64,000 bases of DNA from Lathyrus oleraceus. Its lineage: Eukaryota; Streptophyta; Magnoliopsida; Fabales; Fabaceae. Made by a program: the position numbers and the translations under genes. Location: contig NC_066581.1 of assembly GCF_024323335.1 (NCBI RefSeq), forward strand, positions 182,810,330 to 182,874,329, given 5' to 3'. How positions within the stretch are numbered: position 1 is the first letter of the stretch; every line of letters starts with the position of its first letter. The notes beneath the pieces were generated by a model. That model searched no databases and was not told the DNA's origin. It worked only from the letters and a program-made list of their open reading frames with translations. Positions 1 through 12,202 of this stretch are shown in pieces.

Positions 1-1
1 G

Positions 2-858
2 ACGCCTGAGGGTCGTAATCATAACAAAGCCTTGCATATCACCATGGAATGCAAGGGTGCTGTTTTATCTCACGTGTTGGTAGACACCGGCTCGTCGCTG
101 AATGTCTTGCCCAAGCAAATTCTGAAGAAGATATCTATCGAAGGGGTTGTGCTTACTCCTAGTGACCTGATCGTTCGTGCATTCGACGGATCCAAACGTT
201 CTGTGTTTGGTGAAGTTACCTTGCCGGTGAAGATAGGTCTAGAGGTCTTCGATATCATCTTCTATGTTATGGACATCCAGCCCGCCTACAGTTGCTTGTT
301 AGGACGTCCATGGATCCATGCAGCAGGGGCAGTCTCGTCGACTCTCCACCAAAAGCTTAAGTATGTCTGGAATGGTCAGATTGTGACCGTATGTGGCGAA
401 GAAGATATTCTGGTGAGTCACCTATCCTCTTTCAAATATGTAGAGGTGGATGGCGAGATCCACGAAACTTTATGCCAGGCATTCGAGATTGTTGCTCTCG
501 AGAAGGTGGCGTTTGCTGATCAGAGAAAGCCAGGTGCTTCGATTGCTTCGTACAAGCAGGCCAAGGAGGTTGTTGACTCTGGCAAAGCTGAAGGCTGGGG
601 CAAGATGGTGGATTTGCCTGTCAAGGAGGATAAATTCGGTATTGGTTATCAACCTTTGCAAGCGGAGCAGGGTGTGCAAGCAGGTCCGAGTACTTTTACC
701 AGCGCTGGGCTGATGAATCACGGTGACGTCTTTGCAGCTGATGTTGAAGATGGTGACAGTGATTGTGGTCTCGACAACTGGGTTCACCCGTGTGCGCCAG
801 GGGAAGTGATCAGCAATTGGACGGCAGAAGATGTGGTCCAAGTTACTCTTCAAACAGA
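2..858 (+). CDS. Ogre-1 protease exon, 5'-partial
   Basis: This is the aspartic protease part of the gag-pro reading frame, which processes the retrotransposon polyprotein inside the particle. The catalytic D-T-G is encoded at 83-91, within DTGSSLNVLP, followed by the hydrophobic strands expected of a retropepsin fold and the conserved LLGRPWIH segment. The frame is open from base 2 and has no start here because the 5' part lies outside the window. Unspliced, it ends at a TAA at 860-862; the predicted splice donor GT (859-860) overlaps that stop, so splicing removes it. The downstream 250-residue tail up to the donor is also conserved in Ogre-2. Confidence 0.88.
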
Positions 859-1104
859 GTAATTTTCTTTTGTTTTTTCATTCTGCACAAAACCCTACGT
901 TCTGCCCAAGGCGTAGTGGTTCATTGTAGGGCCATCATGTGTTTTCAATGATTATCATTAATAAAGGACGTTTTGCAAACAATTTTGTAATCCCTGTCTT
1001 TCTATTTTTGTTTTTCATTTTTCAAAATAAAATAAAAATGGCAATGTTTTTGTTTTTGTGACTTTATTGAACTCTTTTTCTAAAACAAAGCATTAAACAT
1101 GCAG
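859..1104 (+). other. Ogre-1 intron between protease and reverse transcriptase
   Basis: The donor GTAATTTT and an acceptor after a T-rich stretch (AAACATGCAG) bound 246 bases. Removing them joins the protease frame to the RT frame without a shift (246 is divisible by 3) and deletes the TAA that overlaps the donor. A spliced intron at this place is a known trait of Ogre elements. The same borders can be drawn in Ogre-2, where the intron is 244 bases and the frame is also kept. Borders are inferred from sequence only. Confidence 0.8.
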
Positions 1105-4100
1105 AAGTGATCTTATGGCATCCACTATGAACAGTTCTGTTATGGCTCAGTATGATTTCAATAATCCCATCTACCAAGCTGAAGAGGAGAGTGAGGAAGA
1201 CTGTGAACTCCCGAAAGAATTGGTTAGATTGTTGAAGCAAGAGGAAAGGGTCATCCAACCTCATCAGGCGGAGTTGGAGATTGTTAATCTTGGTACTGAG
1301 GACGCCAGAAGGGATATCAAGATCGAGGTTGCTTTGAAGACATAGGTCAAGAGCAGGTTGATTGAGATGCTGAGAGAGTATGTGGAGATATTCGCCTGGT
1401 CTTATTAAGATATGCCTGGGCTGGATACTGACATTGTGGTTCATAGACTACCTCTCAGAGAAGAGTGTCCTTCGGTTAAGCAGAAGCTTCGCAAAACGAG
1501 TCCTGATATGGCAGTGAAGATCAAGGAAGAGGTTCAGAAGCAGTTCGATGCGGGTTTCTTGTCAGTAACGACTTATCCACCGTGAGTAGCCAACATCGTT
1601 CCCGTGCCGGAGAAGGATGGCAAAGTCAGAATGTGTGTCGATTCCCGGGATCTGAATAGAGCGAGTCCGAAAGATGATTTCCCATTACCTCACATTGATG
1701 TATTGGTGGATAATATGGCTCAATCCTCGGTATTCTCTTTCATGGATGGTTTTTCGGGCTATAATCAGATTAAGATGGCGCCAGAGGACATGGAAAAGAC
1801 GACATTCATTACACCTTGGGGCACGTTATGCTATAAGGTGATGCCATTTGGGCTGAAGAATGTCGGTGCTACCTATCAGAGGGCTATGACGACTCTCTTT
1901 CATGACATGATGCACAAAGAGATTGAAGTGTATGTGGATGACATGATTGCGAAGTCGCAGACAGAAGAAGAGCACCTGGTAAATTTGCAGAAGTTGTTTG
2001 ATCGGTTGAGAAAGTTCAAACTGAGGCTGAACCCGAACAAGTGTACGTTCGGTGTGAGATCTGGGAAGCTGTTAGGCTTCATTGTCAGTGAGAAAGGGAT
2101 TGAGGTTGATCCAGCAAAAGTCAAAGCTATTCAAGAGATGCCTGAACCGAAAACAGAGAAGCAGGTTCGTGGGTTTTTAGGGAGATTGAACTACATTGCA
2201 AGGTTTGTATCTCACCTAACTGCCACGTGTGAACCGATATTCAAATTGCTAAGAAAGAATCAAGCAATCAGGTGGAATGATGACTGTCAGAAAGCTTTTG
2301 ACAAGATAAAAGAGTATTTACAGAAACCTCCAATTCTGATTCCTCCAGTTCCAGGGAGACCACTGATAATGTACCTTTCGGTGACGGAGAACTCGATGGG
2401 GTGTGTGTTGGGACAGCATGACGAGTCTGGTCGAAAAGAGCATGCCATATACTACCTTAGCAAAAAGTTTACCGACTGTGAAATCAAATACTCACAGCTT
2501 GAGAAAACTTGTTGTGCTTTGGCCTGGGCTGCTCGCCGACAAAGGCAGTATATGTTGAACCATACTACCTTGTTGATTTCTAAGATGGATCCAGTGAAGT
2601 ACATCTTTGAGAAGCCGGCTCTCACCGAACGTGTTTCCCGTTGGCAGATGATCTTAACAGAGTATGATATCCAGTACACGTCTCAGAAGGCTATCAAAGG
2701 TAGTATTTTGTCAGACTATCTTGCCGAGCAACCGATTGATGACTATCAGCCTATGATGTTTGAATTCCCTGATGAAGACATCATGTATCTTAAGATGAAA
2801 GATTGTGAAGAACCTCTTGTCGAGGAAGGACCGGATCCTGATGACAAGTGGACACTGATGTTTGATGGGGCCGTGAATGTGAATGGTAACGGTGTTGGTG
2901 CAGTGTTGATCAATCCTAAAGGTGCTCATATACCGTTTTCTGCTAGATTGACTTTTGATGTCACCAACAATGAATCTGAGTATGAGGCTTGTATCATGGG
3001 GATAGAAGAAGCCATTGATCTGAGAATCAAGACTCTTGACATCTATGGAGATTCCGCTCTAGTGATTAACCAGGTCAATGGAGATTGGAATACGAACCAG
3101 CCGCATCTGATTCCTTATAGAGATTACACCAGAAGAATACTGACGTTCTTCAAGAAGGTGAAGTTGTATCATGTCCCCCGGGATGAGAATCAGATGGCTG
3201 ATGCCTTGGCTACTTTGTCTTCCATGATCAAAGTTCATTGGTGGAATCATGTGCCACATGTTGCGGTGAATCGACTCGAGAGGCCTGCGTATGTGTTTGC
3301 AGCCGAGTCTGTTGTTGTTGATGAGAAACCGTGGTATTATGATATCAAGAACTTCCTCAAAAGCCAGGAGTATCCTGAAGGTGCGTCAAAGAATGACAAG
3401 AAAACCCTGAGAAGGCTAGCTGGAAGCTTTTATTTGAATCAGGATGATGTGTTGTATAAGAGAAACTTTGACATGGTCTTGCTCAGATGCGTGGATAGAC
3501 ACGAAGCAGACATGTTGATGCAAGAAGTGCATGAAGGTTCGTTTGGTACCCATGTTGGTGGTCATGCAATGTCCAAGAAACTATTGAGAGCCGGTTATTA
3601 CTGGATGACTATGGAATCCGATTGTTTCAAATACGATCGGAAGGGCCATAAGTGTCAAATTTATGCTGATAAGGTGCATGTACCACCAAGCCCTCTGAAT
3701 GTCATGAACTCGCCTTGGCCGTTTGCCATGTGGGGCATTGATATGATTGGGAAAATTGAGCCTACTGCTTCGAGTGGACATCGCTTCATCTTGGTTGCGA
3801 TTGATTACTTCACCAAGTGGGTGGAAGCAGCTTCCTATGCTAATGTTACCAAACAAGTGGTTGCCCGGTTCATCAAGGAAATCATCTGTCGTTATGGAGT
3901 CCCTGAGAGAATCATCACTGATAATGGTTCGAATCTCAACAACAAGATGATGAAAGAGTTTTGTAGAGATTTTAAAATTGAACATCACAATTCTTCTCCT
4001 TACAGACCGAAGATGAATGGTGCTGTAGAGGCGGCAAACAAGAATATCAAGAAGATTGTGCAGAAGATGGTCGTGACGTATAAGGATTGGCATGAGATGC

Positions 4101-4579
4101 TGCCTTTCGCTTTACCTGGGTACCGTACCTCAGTACGTACATCGACCGGGGCAACCCCGTACTCCCTTGTGTATGGTATGGAAGCGGTCTTACTAGTTGA
4201 TATGGAGATCCCTTCTCTGAGAGTCTTGCTAGATGTCAAGCTAGACGAAGCCGAGTGGATTCGAACAAGGTTTAACGAGTTGAGCCTTATCGAAGAGAGA
4301 CGGTTAGCAGTTGTGTGCCATGGGCAGTTGTATCAGAGAAGGATGAAGCGAGCCTTTGATCAGAAAGTGCGTCCGCGAAGCTATCAGACTGGCGATCTAG
4401 TCTTGAAGAGGATCCTTCCTCCCGGTACAGATAACAGGGGCAAGTGGACTCCTAATTATGAAGGTCCATATGTTGTGAAGAAGGTCTTCTCCGGTGGAGC
4501 CTTGATGCTTACAACTATGGATGGTGAAGATTTTCCGTCCCCTGTTAACTCAGATTTAGTCAAAAAATACTTCGCATAA
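1105..4579 (+). pseudogene. Ogre-1 pol: RT, RNase H, archaeal RNase H, integrase
   Basis: The domains run in the order reverse transcriptase (YVDD at 1931-1942), RNase H, a second archaeal-type RNase H (from about 2845, starting KWTLMFDGAV) typical of the Tat lineage, and integrase (zinc-binding region around 3520-3665, core with MWGIDMIG, TDNGSN and NGAVEAANK). Against Ogre-2 there are three in-frame stops: TAG 1343-1345, TAA 1406-1408 and TGA 1583-1585. After these the frame stays open to 4579. The integrase zinc motif has lost a cysteine (GGC at 3644-3646 where Ogre-2 has TGC), and an RT residue differs (VDSRD against VDYRD). The protein is therefore dead twice over. Confidence 0.93.
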
Positions 4580-5240
4580 ATTGACCCACTGGACAAAAGA
4601 ATAAAAGAGTCTAGGCAAAAAAGGGCATCCCAGCGAACCAAAAAACAGAAAGAAAAGGTTCGGGCAAAAGTTAGGGATAAAATGAAAAGAATTTGTACAC
4701 CCGGTAAGTCGAAAACCCGCAAGGGCGGCTTAGGCAAAAATGGGTATCCCGGTGGATTGAAAACCCGAAAGGGCGATCCAGCCAAAAGAGGGACTAAAGC
4801 GAAGACTACAGTCCGAGTTATCTGTACTTCATCGCGCTTCGTCGTCTGCCATCTCGAAAGATGTGATCGGTCCAGTCATTCTTCTTAGAAAGCAAGGAAG
4901 TTGGGAGGAAAGTTGATGATCTGTGGGTTATAACAGAATTGGGAAATAGTGGATGCCGTGTTCACATTGCCATTAGGATAGATTTTTTCTTTTTGTGCGC
5001 AATTACCTCTTTCTAGGAATTGCTTCCCAATGTATTCGCCTTTTCAGGCCCATTTTCCAATCAATAAAAGTCGTCATTCAGATAAATAGCTCTCCTATTT
5101 TTATTTTACCGTTTTGTTTGCAAAAACGTCCGAATTTTTGATAAACTTTGCATATAAAAACATGAAGGCTAAACAATAACTTGCAGAAAGATAAAACATT
5201 TGAAAATCATTTTGAATGTTGAGGACACTTGAGCGTATCT
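4580..5240 (+). other. Ogre-1 3' untranslated region, first part
   Basis: This non-coding stretch between integrase and the repeat-rich part resembles 30997-31650 in Ogre-2. It holds two imperfect copies of a unit of about 60 bases ending GAAAACCCG at about 4690-4800. No gene is visible. Confidence 0.7.
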
Positions 5241-6560
5241 TGTCCATGTATCCCCTGGGGCATTTTGTTGTGTTGTTTTGCAAGTTGTCATCTGTAGGGA
5301 TGTTTCCACAACAGATATTTCCCAAGCAAGTATGGAAGCTGTCAGAGCTATGTTCCCCTGCAGAGACGCCTTTGGATATTGTCTTCTATCCCCAACAGAT
5401 CTAAGGATTGCCTATCCCCAGCAGGCCTGGAAGTGGGTGTATTCCCCAGCAAATATTTCCCCAGTTGAGATCCCCACTGAGTATGAAGGATGTGGTATTC
5501 CCAGCGGAGGTGTCAGTGGAGTGTTGTTCCCCAGCAGTCGGGTTTGAAGTACTGTTATCCCCAGCGTGGTCGTGAGCGTTCATCCCTAGCAGGGTTGTGT
5601 ATGTCTCTCCCCGGCACAGAGTCTGGTATATTATTTTCCCCACCATCGTTTTGCTCTTCCTCGGCAGAGTTGGTGTGTTATCCCCGACAAAGTTGTTTTC
5701 CCTAGCAGATCTCCCGAGTAGAGGTGGGTGTTGATGATTTTCCTCAGCGAGTCCCCGAGTGGAGCGGGTTCAAAGAAATTTATCTCCAGCAGAGTTTATC
5801 CCACCTGTGGATGGGATGAGTTTTCCGTAGCGGATTGGTATTTGCATCCCCAAGCAGAGTTTATCCTATTTCTGGATTGGTTGGCTTTCCCCAGTGAAGT
5901 CGCCTGATTATCCCTAGCAAAGTCGATTTGTTACTCCCCCCAGCGAGTTGCCTTGTTTACTTTCCCCGGTGGAGTAGTATTGATGGTTCCTCAGCGCAGT
6001 CGCCGTTGGGTAGTCCTCAGTAAAGTTGCTTTGATTATTCCCCAAGCGGAGTCCCCGAGTGGATTGGGTCCTATGAAGGATGTCCCCAGCGGAGTCTATC
6101 CTTTCCCCAGCAACAGTACTTTCTCTAGCACGAGTGAGAAGTCGGTTCTCTCCCCGCAGAGTATTCCTCAAGCAGAGTCTCCCCGCAGAGTTGGAGTATC
6201 TGATCAGTTTTGGCTCCCCAGCCAGAGTTCATCATTTTGCATTTGGCATATAGTAATCATTGCATCCTCAAAGATGCGTAGCATTCCCATTCAATATGAA
6301 GCATTACGCCATAGAAAAATTCACACATATGCATTCATGTGTTAACCATCCGACCATATCCCCGGCAGAGGCGGATCTTTGTTCAACATCTGTACGGCAC
6401 GTGTGCTACAGTTGCTCCTGACAACATTCAGGATTGATACCCCCCAGAGAGGTTTATTTCCTCGTCCGTTGGTGAAAGGAAAGCCTGTTTTCTCCCCAGT
6501 GAGATCCCCAGCAAGTGTTTAGCCTTGCCCTGACATATGTAGATGTCATATCGTGATACT
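5241..6560 (+). repeat. Degenerate CCCCAGCAGAG-type short repeats in Ogre-1 3' UTR
   Basis: Dozens of variants of the motif TCCCCAGCAGAGT recur at irregular spacing of about 20-60 bases between roughly 5230 and 6520. The matching region of Ogre-2 (31670-32860) has the same motif in a different arrangement. Open frames across the region are by-products of the repeat composition. Confidence 0.75.
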
Positions 6561-6589
6561 GGTCAGTGTCATGTCAGCACCCGTGTGTG

Positions 6590-7815
6590 TTATTTCTTTG
6601 GTGTCGGTAAACACCATCTTTTGGTGACGGTCAACATCGAGTCCTACCCCCAGTCATTCGTTAACGTCTAGTCTTCTTTTGATGTCGGTAAACATCATCT
6701 TTCGATGTTCGTAATACCCTCCCCAGAGGTCACCTTTCTCCGTTGGTGTCGATAAACGTTGAGTTTTTTCTATTCGTCCGTGGACGTCTGGTCGAATTAT
6801 CCCCAATAAGAGTTACCTCTCCGTTGGTGTCGATAAACGCTGAGTTTTTCCTATGCGTCCGTTGACGTATAGTTGCTTGTTCCCCACAGATCATTTGTTA
6901 ATGGTTGTTGATTCCCCTCAAAGTTACCTCTCCGTTGGTTTCGATAAACGATGAGTTTTTCCCAATTGTCCGTTGATGATTGTTTGTGTTCACTTCTCCC
7001 CATAGAGTCACCTCTCCGTTGGTTTCGATAAACGATGAGTTTTTCCTATTCGTCCGATGACGTCTAGTTGTACCCTTCCCCATGTGGATTTACCTCTCCG
7101 TTGGTTTCGATAAACGTTGAGTTTTTCTCATTCGTCCGTTGACGTCTGATTATATATCCTATTCCTCAGTCATTCATTAACGTCTGGTCGATTCCCAGCC
7201 AGAATCCCCAGTAGAGTCGTCGGTGGACGTCCTATTCGGTTTCCGGTTGTTGTATCCCTTCCTTAGTGAAGTGTTCTCCTTCTCCGTTGGTGTCGATAAA
7301 CGTCGAGCTTCTCCCGTTCGTCCGTTGATGTCTGGTCGAGTCTTCTCCTTCTCCGTTGGTGTCGATAAACGTCGAGCTTCTCTCGTTCGTCCGTTGACGT
7401 CTGGTCGAGTTTTCTCCTTCTCCGTTGGTGTCGATAAACGTCGAGCTTCTCCCGTTCGTCCGTTGACGTCTGGTCGAGTCTTCCCATTCATCCGTTGATG
7501 TTTGGTCACCTCTCCGTTGGTTTTGGTAAACGCCGAGTTTTCCTGGTCGTCCCCAGTAGAGTTACCTCTCCGTTGGTTTTGGTAAACACCGAGTTTTTCC
7601 TGGTCGTCCCCAGTAGAATTACCTCTCCGCTGGTTTTGGTAAACGCCGAGTTTTTCCTGGTCGTCCCTAGTAGAGTTACCTCTCCGTTGGTTTTGGTAAA
7701 CGATGAGTTTTTCCCACTACGTCCGTTGACGTATGGTTGTACCTTTCCAGTCATTCATTAATGTCTGGTCACCTCTCCGTTGGTTTCGATAAACTTCGAG
7801 TTTTTCCTAGTTGTC
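6590..7815 (+). repeat. Minisatellite array in Ogre-1 3' UTR
   Basis: Units contain the core CTCCGTTGGTGTCGATAAAC followed by GTCGAG and CGTCCGTTGACG. The first part is loose. Three 69-bp units then start near 7281, 7350 and 7419, followed by units of about 57 bp starting near 7511, 7567, 7624 and 7681, which carry GGTTTTGGTAAAC instead. Hypervariable tandem repeats in the 3' UTR are known for Ogre and have been proposed as a source of satellite DNA. Confidence 0.9.
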
Positions 7816-8042
7816 CATTGGCATCTAGTTGTGATTTCTATCCCCATTCATCGTCTTGCGATGTATGGATGTGGTTGTACCTTTGAGAAAATCAAAATCC
7901 CTAGTAATAAATATCAGATCCCAGTGGACGTTTCTGTTGGTGGATCCCCGCATTGTGCAAATTTCTACGGTTCTTGGTATTCAATCCCTATTTACCCTGA
8001 AAATCTGACAACCGTTGCTCTCATCCGTTCGGGTTCCCAGTT

Positions 8043-8059
8043 GATTGAATAGGGGCAGC
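8043..8059 (+). other. Ogre-1 polypurine tract
   Basis: The tract GATTGAATAGGGGCAGC lies directly before the 3' LTR and is nearly identical to that of Ogre-2 (34025-34041). It primes plus-strand DNA synthesis. Confidence 0.8.
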
Positions 8060-9080
8060 TGTAGCACCTCAAATTTTCACCTCCCATTTTGTACATACAT
8101 TTTCATGTTAGGTCATTAACATTACATTGTCCACTGCATAGCATTGCATTGTCCATTGCTCGAGTGCAAGTCATGATTCAAGACTGGTTAAGAGATCAGT
8201 TGTGCAAGCAAGCAAGTGCAATTCTCTATTGAAGCAAATCCCTAAGGTTGGTTCAACATGTTCATATGACCTAGGGACCATTTTAAAGTGGTTTGGCCAA
8301 AGGTAGGATGTTCAGAAGTCATCAGTCAAGATGCAATTCATCTGAAACCCTAGAAAGTCAACCAAAGTCAATTGTGCATGCAATCATGGATTTGAAGGTG
8401 GGAGATGGTTAGAGAGGCCTCATTCATGTCCATACAAGTCTCATTTGACATTTCAAACATCAATATTGAAGAATTTGAGGTCAGAGGAAAAGTTTCCAAA
8501 AATAGTAAGTGACCTGTAATTTCAAATTGCCAAAAATGGAAAGGTCTTCTCCTCAAGATTACATGTCCAAGGAAGCTTCAAATGAAATTTTGTCCAACAT
8601 GAAAGTTGAAGATATTGCTCTCCCCTTTCCAAAAAGTCCAAGAACATGAATTTCCCATGTGTGGTTGAAAAGTTATGGATCAATCTTTGCCAAGAAATTT
8701 TGAAATTTAAAAGGGGATAACTTTCACACCACAAGGCCGAATGGAGTGGGATTTTTTGTAACATTCCTATTTTAACATGCTCTATCCAAATCATGTATCA
8801 CATTTCATCAATTCTCATCACAAAAATATAGGATTTTTCACTTGAATTGCATTTGAAATTTGGAGGGAAAAATCTCATTTGAAAAATATGCATTGTTTTC
8901 ATGTTTTTCCACTTGCACATGGTCTTAAACAGCATTTGGAGTGTATTTGGTTCAAAAACCGTGCACTGTAGCAATCATTCCATGCACATAAGGTGAACTG
9001 TCAAATTTTGCATAACACTTGCATTTCCACTAATCTTTGGCATTTGGCTAATTGTGATTAGTAACTTCATTAGTGCACCA

Positions 9081-9089
9081 TATATAAAG
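9081..9089 (+). promoter_or_regulatory. TATA box of Ogre-1 LTR
   Basis: TATATAAAG lies about 1.0 kb into the LTR, aligned with TATATAAGG in the Ogre-2 LTRs. It implies a transcribed R-U5 of roughly 3.7 kb. Confidence 0.65.
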
Positions 9090-10363
9090 ATAATCCTAAC
9101 AGAAAATGCCATTAACATTCCATTTGGTTCAGATCTAGATCAAAATTGCAAATCTCACAAACTTTTTCTCTCCACTTTTCTGCAAAACTTTGCACGAACC
9201 TTGCATTGTTCTTCATTGATTCACCATCCACAAGCATTTTGGAGTGGAATTGAAGCAAGATTTCAAGGTTTTCGAGCTGTTTTAAGGACTGTTGCAGCAA
9301 GCATTCATCAATGGCAAGTGAGGATTTGAGCTACATCAAGAACAATTGAGCCTCGATTCTTCATTCATTCACTCACATAAGCATTGGAGAGCAACTGTTT
9401 CAACTTTCCAAAGCCTGAAAACTCCAAATCCAGTTCTGCGATCTTTGAAGGTTGGAATTCGAATCTTGTAATTGTTGAAATCATGATATGCGTTTTGTAG
9501 ATCTTTGATCCATGAGCATGCTGAGCTTTGTAGTTTTAAATTTCATCAAGAATTAAGAAAGTTATTGTGATTTTAAATTTGATGTGCAAAACTTATCTTG
9601 CTCGATCTGTTCGTGTTAGTGAGAATTAGGCTTAATTAATGTTAGATTAGTGATGTACATTAGAAGATGAACACAATGGTGTATGGTTTGTGAATTTCTG
9701 TGCAACATTGTTCTTGAGTGTATGAAGGTTGAAGAACACGATGAACAATTAGGGTTTGCGTTTCCAGAAGATGATTTGATCTGTTTTTGCCTTGGTTGCA
9801 TGCGAATTTCTGTTTATGACCATGTACTGGTCCACTTGGCACCAGCGTGTCACTTTCATTGGCTACAAGCGCTTCACAATGCCACACCAGCTTTAATGAA
9901 ACGCAGTGTTTCATATAAAGCGCGCTCAGTTTGAAAACCTACATGGTTCGATCCTCAGCTGGATCATTTTTACAATTGGCCTTTGCATTTTTTCACTTCA
10001 TGCTTCCATGTTCATGCCATGCTTCTTATGTGATTTTTTATTTTTTCACTCACTTAGAAAATTCATAACTTCATGATGGATTGTCCAATTGATATGAGAT
10101 TTTTTGCACTATATTCCTCATGATCTCTACTATTTTTTGATGATTTTTACAAAAATTGTGCACGCTTGGATTTTTATTTTTCCTAGGGAATGTTCATACA
10201 TGTGTTTTCTTGCTATGCCTTGCCATTTTGATTGTGAAATGATGATGGTTGATCCAATGATTGTGAAAATTTACATGCTTAATCTAGACACTTTGATTGA
10301 TCTTTTGGCTTTGAGTTTGTATTTTTAGCATGCTTGGTTGTTGAGATATGCTCTGTTGAATGT

Positions 10364-10388
10364 AGGTGTGACAATTTGTGTCACACCT
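10364..10388 (+). other. Conserved palindrome in Ogre-1 LTR
   Basis: Perfect 10-bp arms AGGTGTGACA and TGTCACACCT flank a 5-base spacer ATTTG. The same element, always with a 5-base spacer, occurs in all five LTRs of the window that span this position. Confidence 0.8.
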
Positions 10389-11401
10389 TTGCTTGCTTGA
10401 CTTGTGGAATTTCTTTACCATGCCATTCCAATGCCAATTAATCTAATTTTTTGCATGATGATACTTCTGGATGTTAGGATTGCTTATGAATGTTTGTGGA
10501 ATTTTAGGATGCATGTCCAATTTGTTTGAGAATTCCTTTTCTGTTTGACCATTTGTGGACTTTTTGTGAGTCATGATCTTAGATGATTTGTATTCTTGAT
10601 GTTTATCCTATGAACCTGAAATTTTACACATGTATTCTAGACACTTTGAAGTTTGTCTTGGCTTTGGTTTGATGTCCATATCATGTTTGGATATTGTTTT
10701 GTGCTTGTGTGAAATTGATGTATGAATTTGTGTCTTGTATGAGCTTGTTTTGCTTTGCCTTGCCTTAGGGAATTTAGTTTACATGCTTCCACTTATCCAA
10801 ATGACTTGATTTTTGGTATGATGATCATGTGATGAATTTTGTTTAGCCATGATTTTTCTTGGGATTTATTGAATTGTTTTTGAGTTGATGAGGATTGATT
10901 CATTCTGTTTGCTTCAATGAGCTTTGAAATGCATGCCTTGCCATGTTTGCTTTATGAAATGAAATTGGTTGATGATATGGATATGAGACCACTTGGATTT
11001 TGTTCTTAATTGGTTTAATTTGATTCATGCCAATTTTCATGTTCTGTTGTGAATTATTTCTCCCTCTCTGACCCTAGGCCTTGTCCTAGTGGTTAGTGCT
11101 TATGTTTGAGTTGTGTTTTCAGGACAAGAAGCATATGGCCTTGAGGAGTTTGATTCATTTGCTCATTTGGATTGATAGTTGATTGATGTTGATTAACCTT
11201 AAGTTGTTTTGTAGGTGGATTAGCTCCTTTGAGTTGAGCTTGTGCTTTGCTTGATGCATTGCTTGTATACAGTTGACTGTCTGTTGTCTGTTTGACTTTT
11301 GTTTGAGTTGTGTACCGATTATGTTGGATTGTTTTCAGGTACCTTAGTTGCTATAGTTACTTTGTGAACTTTCTTTTGCTTTGCTTGATAGCTTGAGCAT
11401 T

Positions 11402-11498
11402 GAGGTATAATGTCTCTAACTTCATGTAGTCTGGAAGACCTGGCCTGTTATTTGGCCAGGCACCTGTCTGAAGTCCTCCTTAAGAGGCAATGCTTGTG
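11402..11498 (+). ncRNA. Conserved leader block with hairpin, Ogre-1 LTR
   Basis: A hairpin at 11439-11460 has a 7-bp stem (CCTGGCC with GGCCAGG) and the 8-nt loop TGTTATTT. From CATGTAG onward the block differs at only 2 of 76 bases from the distant LTR at 51738-57260, whose flanking sequence is poorly conserved. It lies downstream of the TATA box and so in the transcribed leader. A structured RNA role is inferred; no function is known to me. Confidence 0.5.
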
Positions 11499-12202
11499 TT
11501 TGTTTATCTTTGTCCCCTGTACATATCAAAGTCCTTTGATAAGGCAATTGGCAGATAAAAGAGATGTGCAATCCATCTCCTGCTATTCAGTTGAGTCATC
11601 CCTTTGCTCACACAACTGGTGTTGATGCATTGTGGATATTAACCCAAGATCCTTGTACATTGTGTCAGTCATATGTGTAGAAGGGTTCCCACTTTCTGAA
11701 CCCACACATTCTTTTGTCTGAAGCTCTCCCAGACCAGGGATAAGAGTTGTGAAGTTTCATCTTCACTTCCCATTTTATCTGCTTCACCCTAACTCTCAAT
11801 GTTAGGGTTAAGAGCTAACATCACCCTGATGCAGTGGCTTGTTTGTCGAGGTTGACATGACCCCTTGACTAAAGCCTAGCCTTGTTTGAGCCCCTCTGTT
11901 TGTATATAGTGTGTGTGCTTGCTGTGTGCTTTTGTATGACTGTTGTGCTGTTTAGGATAGCTTGCTCCCTGTGAAAGTTAGATAGCAACCTTAACTTAGG
12001 GATGATATGCATGATAACATCTAGGCTCGAGTCGTAGTCTCCCTAGTTGTGTCTCCCTTTGTATCTGGTTAGGCTAGTCCTTTGTCCCTGCGTAGGGGAA
12101 CTACGTCGCCCTGATCCTCATACCAGATGAGGTACGTAGGCAGGAGATGAGCTGATCTCTCCGGGCGCCCTTTTTGTTTTCTTTCTCTTGTGTGTGTTAG
12201 GA

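Noticed and set aside
7177..7509. Open frames on both strands in the minisatellite region with repeating TRPDVNGR-like peptides
   Set aside because: They arise because unit length is divisible by three; several frames on both strands are open at once and none has a family match.
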